Source: Fasciola hepatica
Lineage: Eukaryota > Platyhelminthes > Trematoda > Plagiorchiida > Fasciolidae
Direction of reading: 5' to 3'
NCBI GenBank assembly: GCA_948099385.1
Contig: CANUEZ040000183.1
Location: 124,001 to 188,000 of the forward strand
Length of the DNA: 64,000 nucleotides
The notes beneath the pieces are model-generated. The model was not told the origin of the DNA. It was given only the letters and a program-made list of their open reading frames with translations, and made no database searches. The position numbers and the translations under genes are program-made. Positions 13,125-24,214 of this stretch are shown here, piece by piece. The stretch's first letter is position 1, and each line of letters opens with the position of its first letter.

Positions 13125-13213
13125 TTTCAGACTTATTTGCGTGTTACAAACAGGGCCATTATGCGGAGCGTGTAACAATCAGTGTCAATTTCTTCGAAAT
13201 TTATTGCAATAAG
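13125..13213 (+). CDS. Kinesin-13 exon 4: FFEIY strand
   Basis: This short exon encodes residues 304-333, including SVNFFEIYCNK, the conserved FFEIY strand. Two acceptors lie 6 nt apart in the string CAGTTTCAG: one ends at 13124, the other at 13130. Both keep frame. The upstream one gives GIYGMVVSDLF, the same length as KIF2 GIYAMASRDVF, so it was chosen; the downstream one would delete Val-Ser. The donor is AAG|GTGAGA. Confidence 0.88.
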
Positions 13214-14149
13214 GTGAGATATTCAGATTTATCGGCCTATTTGCTCTCGGAATTTTGAGGAGCTCAAAGAGTTTGGACCTTTGCTTGAAAGTGATACTTT
13301 CGTTTCTCTATTATTTACTAGCATTTATAAAAGAACAAACGCGCTGATTTTATTGATATCAAGCAGCTGAAAGCAAGGTCCTCAAAGTTATGTATCTAGT
13401 CAGGAGTGTAGATTTTTCCCGTGTGTAGCCGTCAGGTATCCTAGAAAATATTAACTAGAGATTGTGCCAGATCTATCCAGATACAAACAGCAAAAAGTTA
13501 CCTTGTGGTATTTTCTTGACAAAATAATAAATAGAATTCTATCCCTTGTTGGCTTACCTCCTAATCTAGGGCCCTGGAGCCTCAATCGGATGTGATCATC
13601 TTTTAGTCAGTGATAAACTGCTCATGAGTTTGCTGATTTTAACTCTCGTAGAGTATCTAGCCGGATAAGGGAGTTTTAAACGGGAAAGAACATACGCGTC
13701 ACAGTGAACCTTGACATCAGATGTATGAAGCTTTCAGCTGATTGCCCTCAGAACTAGGGAGCAAAGCTTCTCCATATATCTTTAGATTTTGGAGTACAGA
13801 TCCCCAGCACAGAATTTCTTCGATGAAATGACATAGAGAGTACGCGATAAGGAACATAGTACCGCTCGGAACAAAAGTATTGTTATTAGAAGAAATTGTG
13901 GAAAGGCTATATATGCAAGAGCAACTGTGCATGATAAATGATCAATCGGTGGTGAATAATGTAAATCGCTTGGACGAAAGAAGGATAAGCCGCAGTTCTG
14001 GGAACTGACGCGGAGATCATATGGTTCTAGTGGACTGGGCGTAGCAGCATGCCACAGAACAGCCGGCGAAGTCTGTTATCTGTTAAGGGGAGAATCATTC
14101 ACCGTCGTCGGGGAGTTGTGGCTACCCATATGTAACAAAAATACATAGT

Positions 14150-14152
<3 letters not shown>

Positions 14153-14239
<87 letters not shown>
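14153..14239. repeat. (TA)n microsatellite in kinesin intron 4, about 87 bp
   Basis: An uninterrupted TA tract between exons 4 and 5 of the kinesin gene. Confidence 0.98.
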
Positions 14240-14241
<2 letters not shown>

Positions 14242-14996
14242 ATCTTAGAGTGGGGCATGGTGCAAACACCACATACAGACAATGGGGTAAAAAAGGGAAG
14301 AAAGTGAATAAAAACAAACAAATTTGTAATGAATTTTGAGCCTGACAAAGGAGAGTGCAGTCCACATTCTTCAACTAGCTGCGGTATGTAACTATGCCTC
14401 TGTATGTGGGAAGTTTGTCTTTTTTGTGTTTACGATAACTGTGTTTTTACTGGTTTCTGTGTGTGGGTTTGTTCAAGTCATCAAAAGTGACCGGGGATTT
14501 TGTTAGCCTAAGTTGAATACAAAATGGAGTGCTTGTGTGTAGGACGAGTCGAACTAATTCTGACTGACACTCCTCGCTTTTAACTGAGACCTAACTTGGA
14601 TTCCAAATTTAACTTCATCGTCCAGGGAGTTTGAAAAAATGATTCAGAAGAACCTAGAATGCTGAGCGATTCAAGGAAGAAAACCCATCAGTTATTTCCT
14701 AAAGTGGATATGTAGGAAGATGATACCAATGCGAGGTGAAACGGATAGTAAGCTAATAAAACGTTCAGGACTTTTGGGTAACTATCTGAGCAGTAGTCAA
14801 GCCCACAATTTTTGAATCGATTACTCCGAATTATTGCTTACTGGTAGTAATTCAATACACAAGATCTAGTCCCTAGATTGGGAGTGCTGGAACTAAGCAC
14901 TTTAATTAGACGTTTGAACTTTAACGAGCGATTTCGTTTGGGATGCTGTTTCTCGGGTTCCTTTAACTGTGTATTTGGCACAACATTCATGCATAG

Positions 14997-15197
14997 GTGA
15001 ACGACCTACTCAACGCAAAACAATCTCTTCGAGTGATGGAAGACTCGTTTGGATCTGTTCAAGTAATGGGATTGAGAGAGTATATTGTGGATGACAAGAA
15101 AACCACGTTAGCCCTAATAAAACATGGATACCTGCAAAGAACAAATGGCAGAACTTTGGCCAATGAGAATTCCAGTCGGTCCCATGCCATATTCCAG
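14997..15197 (+). CDS. Kinesin-13 exon 5: switch I exon
   Basis: This exon encodes residues 334-400. It starts at VNDLLNAK (KIF2: VFDLLNRK), continues LRVMEDSFGSVQVMGLREY, and contains switch I NENSSRSH at residues 389-396, ending HAIFQ. The acceptor is GCATAG and the donor CCAG|GTGATT. Both ends fall on codon boundaries. The 14.7 kb intron that follows is the largest in the gene. Confidence 0.94.
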
Positions 15198-17868
15198 GTG
15201 ATTTCTTTGACCAGATAAAAAAGTTCATGTTTCGATTACGTTTGTATCATTGCATGCAACGGATTCTAATATATCCTTAACCTATTTGTTATACTGTTGT
15301 AAATATGTTTATTAGAACTGTCTTAAACAGAAACATTGATTGCCATCTAGCAGTTAGTTACTGGCGATCAAAGCGAGTGGTTAGATCAGCTGTTAGAAAT
15401 AGAAAGAAATAACTGAACTAATTTTAATCGAATCTTGGCCCATCAAGGAGCCACAGTTCACCGCATTGGTGGCAACTCTATTTAAATTACTCACCAACCT
15501 AGACGGAAAACATTGTATTTCTACTTCGTAGCAAACTACAATGGCCCAATAAATCAGAGGCTCAATTTCTGAGGCATCTAGCCAATAGGAGCTTAGAAAA
15601 CTACTATGAGCAGTGGTTCCCTTTAAAATATAATAAGACGGAGGAGGCAGCGGCGATTGGAAATAGTCACAACCTTTAACGTTTGATTGTAACTACCGGC
15701 CCATGGAAGCCTTGTATGAGGTTACCAAGGATATCGAAGACAGGCTACTTTACTCCTCATAGGGTCATTCGGGCAGTGAGAAGATAAACTGTAAAGCGTA
15801 ATTGAGATGGCCGATCTTCCGATGATTTCTGCTAGAGTAAAGCTGTAGGTAGACGTTCATGTTCTGTCGCAAATGAATGTTATCCGAGTAGTGGGTTATT
15901 TAAACAGGTAGTGTGTTCAATGAATCTGTTCACATTCCTGGGGGTTCGGGTTACAATTTTTGCTACTGATAACGATAATGGCGGTTGAGTTTTGACTCCA
16001 ACTGATATCATCCGGGAAGAAGTTTACAGGAGTTTCCCCACTCCCCTCCCAGAAACCTAAGACATAGACATCGGAATTTGAAAATTATAGCTTCAGCAGA
16101 GCAATATTTATTCACAAGGTGATTGAAGAGAGTTGGTGATCTATTCCGTCGGCCCCATTGTTTTTATAGCAACGAAAATGAACTCGTTAGTCACAAATGA
16201 ACTGGCCATTTTGGCCGGGCTTTCAACCACCTACAGAGAATATCCAGTTATTTGAACATTTCGAAGCATATACCCAGTGGTATCTCACCAATTAACCATT
16301 CATTTACGGCGGTTCTGATCGTTACTTCTCAACAGTAACCTAGCTCAGATGTCCATACAGTTAACGACATGAAAACATGGGACAGAACTACAAATACTGA
16401 TATCAAGTTGATGAATAATATGTGTGAGTTGCTTTTCAGAAGGCGAAGTTATGTCTCATTGTTTGTAATCCATGGTTCGATGGACCTCTTGGACAGTACA
16501 ATGGAAGCCCTACACACCCAAAATACCCAAAAGCAGTGGTTCAACTCAAAATATCTTTCATCTACGCCATGGCCTATCCACTTCGCTGAGTACCTTCATA
16601 TGCTTACCCTTTATAGTTTGATATAGTATTTTATAGGTAGTTTATCACTAATTAGCAAAGCCGACTATGGGTTGAACCATTATATTTTATTTAGTTAGCT
16701 GGTTAAAAGATAATAATGCAATGAATGTCTGCATATCATTGAAGATCCAACCGGATCTTGTTCATGAATTTCTTCCAGAAGAATTTATGAAATCGTCAAA
16801 TGGGGATCAACGATAATCAGTTAGTTAGTTCTGATAGATTGTACAGTGGGTGCGTTTACTGACTAAACAATCATTTCGGCCGATAGTTTAGCTTTTAGCA
16901 TAATTTCTGCGAAGTTTTGATGAAGAAAGTCCCCGATGGTTATGCCCTAGCTCAGCATTACACTAAAGTATCAGTTCAGATAAGTTTGAAGACTGCGGGA
17001 CTTGAATCGACTTCATTCAGCAAAACTGAAATAAATTTTCAACAAGTATTTTTAACAGCGAACAGTTAGCTCTAGTGAACAGGGTAGTAATCGAGGTTTC
17101 TGAAAGACCACATGAATCCTTAGCATTTTAGAAATACCCAGCCATATATTAAGAATCATCACCAAAAGCAAGGAATACGGAAATGCTTAGAGTACGTTTT
17201 CTCATAGCGCCACAGATCCTGAGTTAAAAAGCACTGTCGAAGAAGCTGGTTTCCAAGCCAATGCATCTCACTACATAGTGGAGACTAGTATCTATACACC
17301 GGATAGTGATACAATTAAATCAGTCGGAGACAGTTGGTTCAACAGTGAAATGACTGAGAAATGCCACCGGCGAATCAAACATAAAACAATAGATCCAAAT
17401 CGTCCAAATAATCCCACAGAGCACATGATGAACAATCTCGTTTTTATTGACTCATGATCACATCATTACATCATACTTCGTATGAACGGTGTTGAGTGAA
17501 CAGAAAAAAATCAAGATAAGGCGATGATTCAAATATAGGGTAGGAGAGGGGAGACCAAATTTCACTTGCGTGGCCTAGATCCATCTCTGATTGAAAACGT
17601 GCTTGTTCTCCACCTTGTGTTGTTCTTCATGTGTTCTATGAAATTATTCGTACAACTAAAGTAAGCTAAAGACCCAGGCGCAGTTCGTGAACTTTTATAG
17701 TTACATTGGGTTTCCTACGAAGTTGGCATTGGCATATGCTCGAGTTCATTTTATTGGTGGTTGCACAATGAGGTCATAATAAACGTGTTGAGAAGGAGCC
17801 ATGCTACTATCGCCCGTGTGTCTCTATGCTGCCATGATCTTAATGAGTGAGATACGGTATCCAATCGA
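15198..17868. other. Kinesin intron 5, 5' part
   Basis: No exon, element or RNA gene was recognised. Short open frames such as 16369-16626 lack splice sites in the right phase and resemble nothing known. Purine- and AT-rich sequence, probably old repeat debris. Confidence 0.45.
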
Positions 17869-18129
17869 ATGAGTGAATGGGAATGTAATCTAATGCAATC
17901 CACGCATGACAAACAGACACCGGAAGAAAGGCAGTCGTTCGAAGCGTACGTGGAAACAGTAGGTGACAAACAGACCCAGCGGAAACTAGTTTCATTAGGA
18001 AAACTTGTCAGTCCAACGAAACCAGCTGGTGAGTTCCCCACTGATCCAGTGAAATCTAACTACAACTTTTATCCATTAGTTTGGAAAAAACGTTGCTCGA
18101 AGTGTTAATACTAAGACCTAAGTTTTTCT

Positions 18130-19530
18130 GCCCTAGAAAAAAAAAAGGAAAACAAATAGATATGGAAGTCGAATTTGAGAATCTTTTGCTGACTCACAGA
18201 CTTGCACCCATCGTCATTAGAAGAGATCGAGAAGCTGAAGTCTACTCTCGGTAAAGCTTGCCACCAATACCGGGACAGCAAACCATCAACAAAGAACTTA
18301 TTGACGACGAAGCACCTGGGGTGCCTAAACGATCTACAGACCAATAAAGATATCATTCTATCAAGTCCGGATAAAGGCCCAGAAGTCGTAGTACCTGATA
18401 AATTGACCTATATAGAAAAGATAAAAGCAATATTGAGTGACGAGTCCGAATTTACCAAATCCTCCAATGAGAAGGATAAAACGGTTTGCATAGGAAATTC
18501 TATCTCCAAGAGATTACGATCACTTTAACAGAAAGGGATCATAGATTTAAACACATTCAGAAGGAAAAGACCAACCAGAATGATAATTCCAAGCTGTATG
18601 GTTTACCAAAAGTCCATAAGGAAAGCGTACCATTAAGACCTATTTTAGATATGTGTACCTCACCCTAACATGCAGTAGCCAGGAGTCGAGCCGTTTATTG
18701 GAGCCAGTGGGAGCTGCAATCTCAGAACATAGTTTACGAGATACTTGTGATTTTGTGGACAGTGTCCGAAATATAAACTTGAGAGAGAAACAAGTGTTTA
18801 CATTTGATGGTACCTCGTTGTTCACTGGCGCACCGATCACTGAAACTACTAGCTATCTATGTGACTATATTCAAGGAAACAACACCGAGGTAGGCCTCCT
18901 GTGGACTAACTGAAAGAACTCCTCTATGTTTGCACGTTTGACGTCCAGTTCAAATTTGATGACAAAATTTATCATCAAAAATATGGAGTAGCAATGAAGT
19001 CACCCTCGGGATCACTACTGGCTGATGTTTTCATGGCGAAAATTGAAAATAATCAACTGCAGTCTCCCATCAGACAAAGGATGTTCTATAAACGCTATGT
19101 GGATGATATGATGTGCGTGGCGGATGACACAATGGACATAAACTTTATGTTAAACACGTCCACCAAAGCCCATCAAAATATCCAGTTCACGATGGAAAAT
19201 AAGTGAACAACAACATAGCCCTTCTAGTTGTGTGCCTAAGCAGGCAACTGGATGGTTCTATTCAAAGACCAGTGAACAGGGAAGCAAAGTGGAATGGGCA
19301 GCATGTTCAGTTTGAAACCCTTGTGCCACTCATGTTTAAGCGCAACCTAATTCGTCTGCCTGGTTAATAGAACGCGCAAAATCTGCACTGCGGACACACT
19401 GGGCAACAAACTCCGATTTCTGCACAACGTGTTCCTGCAAAATGGATATCCGGATCTTCTCATTGACAGAAAAGTGCGACAAGTTGAGAAAAGAACGAAG
19501 ATCATAGTTGTCCCAATAAAGCTAGTATAC
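18130..19530 (+). pseudogene. PLE copy 2 reverse transcriptase, heavily disrupted
   Basis: Seen in order: SSLEEIEKLKSTLGKA, SPDKGPEVVVPDKL (the DKG block), KLYGLPKVHK, then EPVGAAISEHSLRDTCDFVD, FTFDGTSLFTGAPITET (motif A, with FDGTSLF where PLEs usually have FDVxSLF), YGVAMKSPSGSLLADVFMAK and FYKRYVDDMMCVADD. The YVDD aspartates remain. Frame changes or stops occur near 18528, 18665, 18913 and 19206. After 19206, RT thumb-like sequence can be followed to about 19530 in other frames. Confidence 0.82.
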
Positions 19531-19649
19531 ATTCGGTTTGCTATTCAAAGGTGATATCCTTGCGGATATTATACATCGCAGATTATCGGGAGCTGTTGAT
19601 AAAACATTTGAGGGAGCGAAGCTCTCTATTTTGTTCAGTGCAAAGCCGT

Positions 19650-20040
19650 TTGTGTATTTGCGATAAAAGGATGAGGTATCAGATTCTATGGCTTCATTCT
19701 GTGTATACTCCTTTACTTGGTACTGTGGAACTACATACAATAGCCCTATGACCAGGCTTTTATCCGAACTTGTCCATGAACACCACCCGGCTTGGTTGAA
19801 CACTGAGGCAATTAAAAACATTACGAGCGCTGCGTGTTCACACCTAGTTCAGTCCAACCATCCACTTAATGTGACTGAAGCGTTCTGGCCAATTTACAAA
19901 GTTCAAATTAGGCAATCAAGACCGGTGAAGTGCCCTGTCCTAGCTACAGCGGAAGCGGTATTCATTCGTCTCTACAATCTGCAGTTGTGTGCTTAAAGGC
20001 AGTTCGTGCAGGGGTTGGAGATTCCTGGGCCCACCCTCTA
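19650..20040 (+). pseudogene. PLE copy 2 GIY-YIG endonuclease domain, inactivated
   Basis: The open segment 19688-19996 contains FTWYCGTTYNSPMTRLLSEL, VHEHHPAWL, SHLVQSN and ATAEAVFIRLYNLQLCA, matching the C-terminal GIY-YIG domain of PLEs. Where YIG is expected the sequence reads YNS, so the signature is lost. QK-like sequence continues past the stop at 19996. Confidence 0.72.
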
Positions 20041-23000
20041 CCCTCAAACAAACCACAGATCCGTTGATCAAAACAGTGACGCCGAAGACACCCATTCACG
20101 GTTCAAAGATGAGTCTAGGTTACGCATATGACACTGATCCACAATTTGTTAACAGGTTTGGTCGTCCATACCTATCGAAAGACGTAAAGTTATGCCTAAG
20201 AAGTCAATAAAAGCTGCAGCCCTATGTTCGTTACAATCCCCTTAGACAATATCATTCAAAACACGAAAACATTCCGTGAAGGGTATACACCAATTCCAAA
20301 ATCCACGGTGTCTGACAAATCTCGACAATACCCAGGGAAGTCACTCTCTGGAGCATAAGTTTACCTTAAACAGGTTAAGGTGGTTGAGGCGTGTGCTAAG
20401 CATGCCAACAGATTCAATGCTCCTCCTTTAGAATACACTGTTGAAGAACGGTCTCTCACTTCGTGCGGACACACTGCCTCCATCCCAGCTGCTTATATCG
20501 CTGAAACCCCTGAGGAGTAAACACGCTTTCGAGCAAGCATAGTCATCGGATAGCAAGCCAACACATCAACAGGAAACTCCGCTTGAGCTTGCGATAAAAA
20601 AAACGGTATTTCCTTCTGCTGTGACAGGTTTCAAATGTTTGAACCGAGAACTTAAAGTCAGCAAAAACTTGAATTCACGTTTTGGTTGCTTCAGTGATGT
20701 CTTAACGCTGAAGTTGAATTGCGGAAAAAGACTTCTGACACACACACCCAATAAAACGAATGCCGATGCTGGGGGAAAGGCCCTGTTACAGAGGGTATGG
20801 AAAGTTGTAGTTCTGATTCTTTATTCACATTATTCACCTGGACGCAATACACCATATAAAATAAACGGGGAGGTCACTCATCCGATCACCTTCAAATGCT
20901 TCAAAAACTGCGGAATTTTCGGAGAACCAATCGCAAGTCTGATATGTGTAAACCACCAGACGGAACAGTAAAGTGAAACGCATTATTGGCGTTAATTTTA
21001 GATGGATTACCAATAGGAACTTACAACCATAGGTGTCTCATTTTTTTCTGGCACGGATGATTGCTCGGTCAGACAAAAATACCGTGTGCATGAAAAGCGC
21101 AGAAACGTTAGTCTCAGGAAGTGACTTTGAGGAAGGGTACATAGCTGAATGCGAATGGGTTTCGGCGACAAGTGTAATTCAAACTGCTCAACTAGTGCAA
21201 AAATAATAATTGGAATCTGACGTAAATTTTTGCTCGAATTAGGAACATACAACAGAAACTAACTGTATGCTAGAGACAGCGCTCCAGGAAACAATTACCA
21301 ATGGAATCCTCTTTAATTACATGATTGCAACTGAAATTTTGTTTCTTGTCTGATTTTAAACGCTGTGGGCAACACTAATCTCACTTGAACCTTTTGGAAT
21401 TTCGGTGGGCGTTGATATTTCTTTTCTCTCATGTTTTAACCACGGTTTGCGCTATTTTTATAAGTCCCTATCAAGCGCGAACTTTTCTGAAGATGGAACA
21501 AATTTGGTCGGTCTCGACGCTGTTCGCTCTGGGAGTGACCCTTCCGTGTACATTGTTATCCAACTCGTCTATGACATGACAGAAATGTACGAAAGCCGTA
21601 GCTAGAGGACTTGGCCAAGTAGGAAGTGGTCTTTCGACCCACAATGTGGTCGGATACATTAGGTGACATGGTTAGGTGGTGCGGTCAGCGGTATACTTGC
21701 ATTAGAACTTATTCTATGTCTACACGTCTGACAATTATTATTTCCCCTTTTTCGTTGTTTGCTTTTAACACCTGTATTCGCTTCATTTTGAACTGAACGA
21801 TCCTTTGGGTTAGTAACAAGAACCAAAGCACAGCGAGTTTATCGTACAATACCGGGATGCAATTTGCTTGGCGGAAAGAAGCAAATTTCCGGTGAAAAAT
21901 GATCAGGCATTTGCTTTTGCAATAGTAACAAAAGTATGGTAAGGAAAAATGATAAGGGCTAAATGAGCATGCCGTGTTCGTCAATGAAGAACCAGATAAG
22001 ATATTAATAATCGTGGTTGGGTAAGCTTGTCTTGCAATTTGATCACGAAATGTTCCTTCGAAACAAGCGACCTAGCAAGGTATGAAAAAACAAAGTTTTA
22101 AATTGTTTCAGTTTGGAAATGTGTTAATTCAAACTTACAGAGTAACTAGGAATAGAAAATACAGCGAGAGAAAGAGAGCGAGAGGGAGATGAAAGTAGTG
22201 CGTACGTCATCAGGAAGTAGTACTACACAATAATTCAAAAGCAGAAAAATGTTTTCCTCTCCTCACGACATGGATCATTCAGAGTGAAATATTTTGTTGC
22301 ACTATGAAACAAAAGCTTGGATTAGTTTGACTAAGGCGGTTCAAGTATACTATTTCCAATAGTTGTCAATAAAACTCCATTATTAGAAATAAGAAGGTCA
22401 CATTTGCTCTTGTAAAAATCATAGCATAGGTGTTAGGGTAAATGTGAGTGAAGTGGTTGCAAATAAATGTTCTGCAATTCCAGTCCATGAAAGTAACCCT
22501 AACTTTCCCTTGTGAACACCGTCTCAATGTAATCAAAGTGCAATTGGCTAATCAAATACTGTCGATAAAATCCGTTATGTTAAGAAAACCTTTACTCAGT
22601 GGATGAAAGTTTTAACGTCTAAAATGTTGGAGGTAATGTCGTACCATTTCGGCACCACCGAACTGTATCACCTGCATTTTGGTGCAGGAGCATTTCCGTT
22701 CCCATATTACTAGTTTCTGTATCCGAACACTTCAACAGAGCCTACCTCTTTCGTAAATTTGGTCATATGATAACCCGAATGATGATAATAATATTTTGCA
22801 AATCTTTTGCATTCTTAATACTAGTGTATCTTGCATTCCATAACTCCAAAGAACTATAGACATGTTCGCGGTTCATCATGAGCAGATTTACTGATGTGGC
22901 CACTTTAGCGGACAAGATGGGTCTGGGTGGATGGGCGCGGTGATGACTGGTTTAATGTGGGTGCAAGGCAGGCTCGATTAGTAATTGATAAAAGAAAACT

Positions 23001-23092
23001 GGGTCAACTTCTAGAATCCTTTTACTTCACAGACCGGCACACCATGAGGACAGATACCGGTTAGTAGTGTGTAATACTTCAAAAATAGAAAC
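20041..23092. other. Kinesin intron 5, between PLE copy 2 and the tandem repeat
   Basis: Peptide fragments such as AKHANRFNAPPLEYTVEERS (about 20400) and an open frame of 116 codons (20621-20971) look less random than their surroundings, and may be an untranslated or coding part of another decayed element. No family was recognised. A purine-rich run of AGAGAGCGAGAG type lies at about 22155-22195. Confidence 0.35.
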
Positions 23093-23696
23093 CATCCTGG
23101 GGGCAGGAAATCCCAGGGACCGACGGTAATACGAGAGAAGAAAGGAGGTTTGTAGGCGTTCACTCTCACTGGAAAGTTCTTGCAGAGTGGATTCAAAGGC
23201 ATATGGACCGGGACGGTAATGAAATAGAGACAGGATAATAGTAAGACAATGGAAATAGTAATGTCATATTTACACATTGGCCTTAAAACCGCTGATTTTA
23301 ATAAATTTGCCCTTCTCTCAGAGGGAGGTATTGTCTGAGTGAATAGTCGAGGTGACCATCGGCCTAAAACAAACCCCAAAGAGAATAGGTGTTATTACTT
23401 GATATATAAAGACTAAACCTTTACCTACCGGATCACTGACCCAGCACGCACCAGAGTGAAGACGAAGGCCGAGTGACTAATTATATCCTGGGCACAGGGA
23501 GTCCCAGGAATAGACAGTAATACAAAACAAGGGAAAAGTTTTATAATTGTTCATTTTCTTCTCTGGGCTCTTGCGGATTGGATACAATGATAGTAAGGCA
23601 TGAGGAGTAAATGGAATGGAGACGGGAAGTAAATATACAAAAGAGATTGCAAAGCCATATTTACACGTCGATCTCAGACCCTCTGCTTTCATTATA
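23093..23696. repeat. Diverged tandem repeat, two copies with a period of about 390 bp
   Basis: Segments 23093-23296 and 23483-23696 align along their length. Shared landmarks are CATCCTGGG/TATCCTGGG, AGTCCCAGG/AATCCCAGG, GGTAATAC/AGTAATAC, GTAATGAAATAGAGACAGGA/GTAAATGGAATGGAGACGGG, and CATATTTACAC. Minus-strand open frames over the two copies give related peptides (23011-23379 and 23477-23707). No known protein is recognised, so the open frames may be by-products of the repeat. Confidence 0.7.
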
Positions 23697-24116
23697 CTAC
23701 CTATCATTCACCTCTGCTCTCTACCTTAACGTGCAGGACAAGGCTGGAATTCGCAGCGAGGAGGTCAGGTCATTATTTAGCTTGTGGGCACGAAGAGGCT
23801 AGCACAAGTATTAGCCTTGGCTGGTACTTCAGGCCTCCCTGTGTAGGGTCCAAGTATTGAAGATTTCATAGGTGACAGAGTTTGAGGGATATGGCTCGGA
23901 AAAGAGGTCGGTGGCCCGTGTGCTGTACGGCCTTCCTATTGTAGTCTAGTATCTTGTGATTATAAAACCTACCAAATGCGAAAATAGAATTCGAAAGTGT
24001 ACGGCGAAAAGGCGAAGCTATTTTTACTTGTTTAATAACTGCTTATTCCACGTCGTGCACTCTGAACATTTTCCATTTTGTAAAGTTTGCATCATCTTTA
24101 ATTTTAGGTCCGTGAT

Positions 24117-24119
<3 letters not shown>

Positions 24120-24211
<92 letters not shown>
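24120..24211. repeat. (TA)n microsatellite in kinesin intron 5, about 92 bp
   Basis: An uninterrupted TA tract within the 14.7 kb intron. Confidence 0.98.

Positions 24212-24214
<3 letters not shown>

Larger units (their letters stand above)
17869..20040 (+). mobile_element. Penelope-like retroelement copy 2, different lineage (degenerate)
   Basis: A nearly full-length PLE coding region lies in kinesin intron 5, on the same strand as the gene. Blocks appear in the expected order in shifting frames: an N-terminal segment (17869-18110), MEVEFEN near 18162, an RT N-terminal block (18202-18450), LYGLPKVHKESVPLRPI (about 18596), RT core (18650-19200) and GIY-YIG (about 19680-20000). Sequence differs strongly from PLE copy 1, for example LPKVHKESVPLRPI versus LPKIHMFGTPTRPI, so it is a separate lineage. 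At least five frame changes or stops show it is old. Confidence 0.85.

Noticed and set aside
23011..23379. 122-codon minus-strand open frame as a membrane protein gene
   Set aside because: It lies on one unit of a diverged tandem repeat, and the hydrophobic stretch reflects base composition; no start or splice support.
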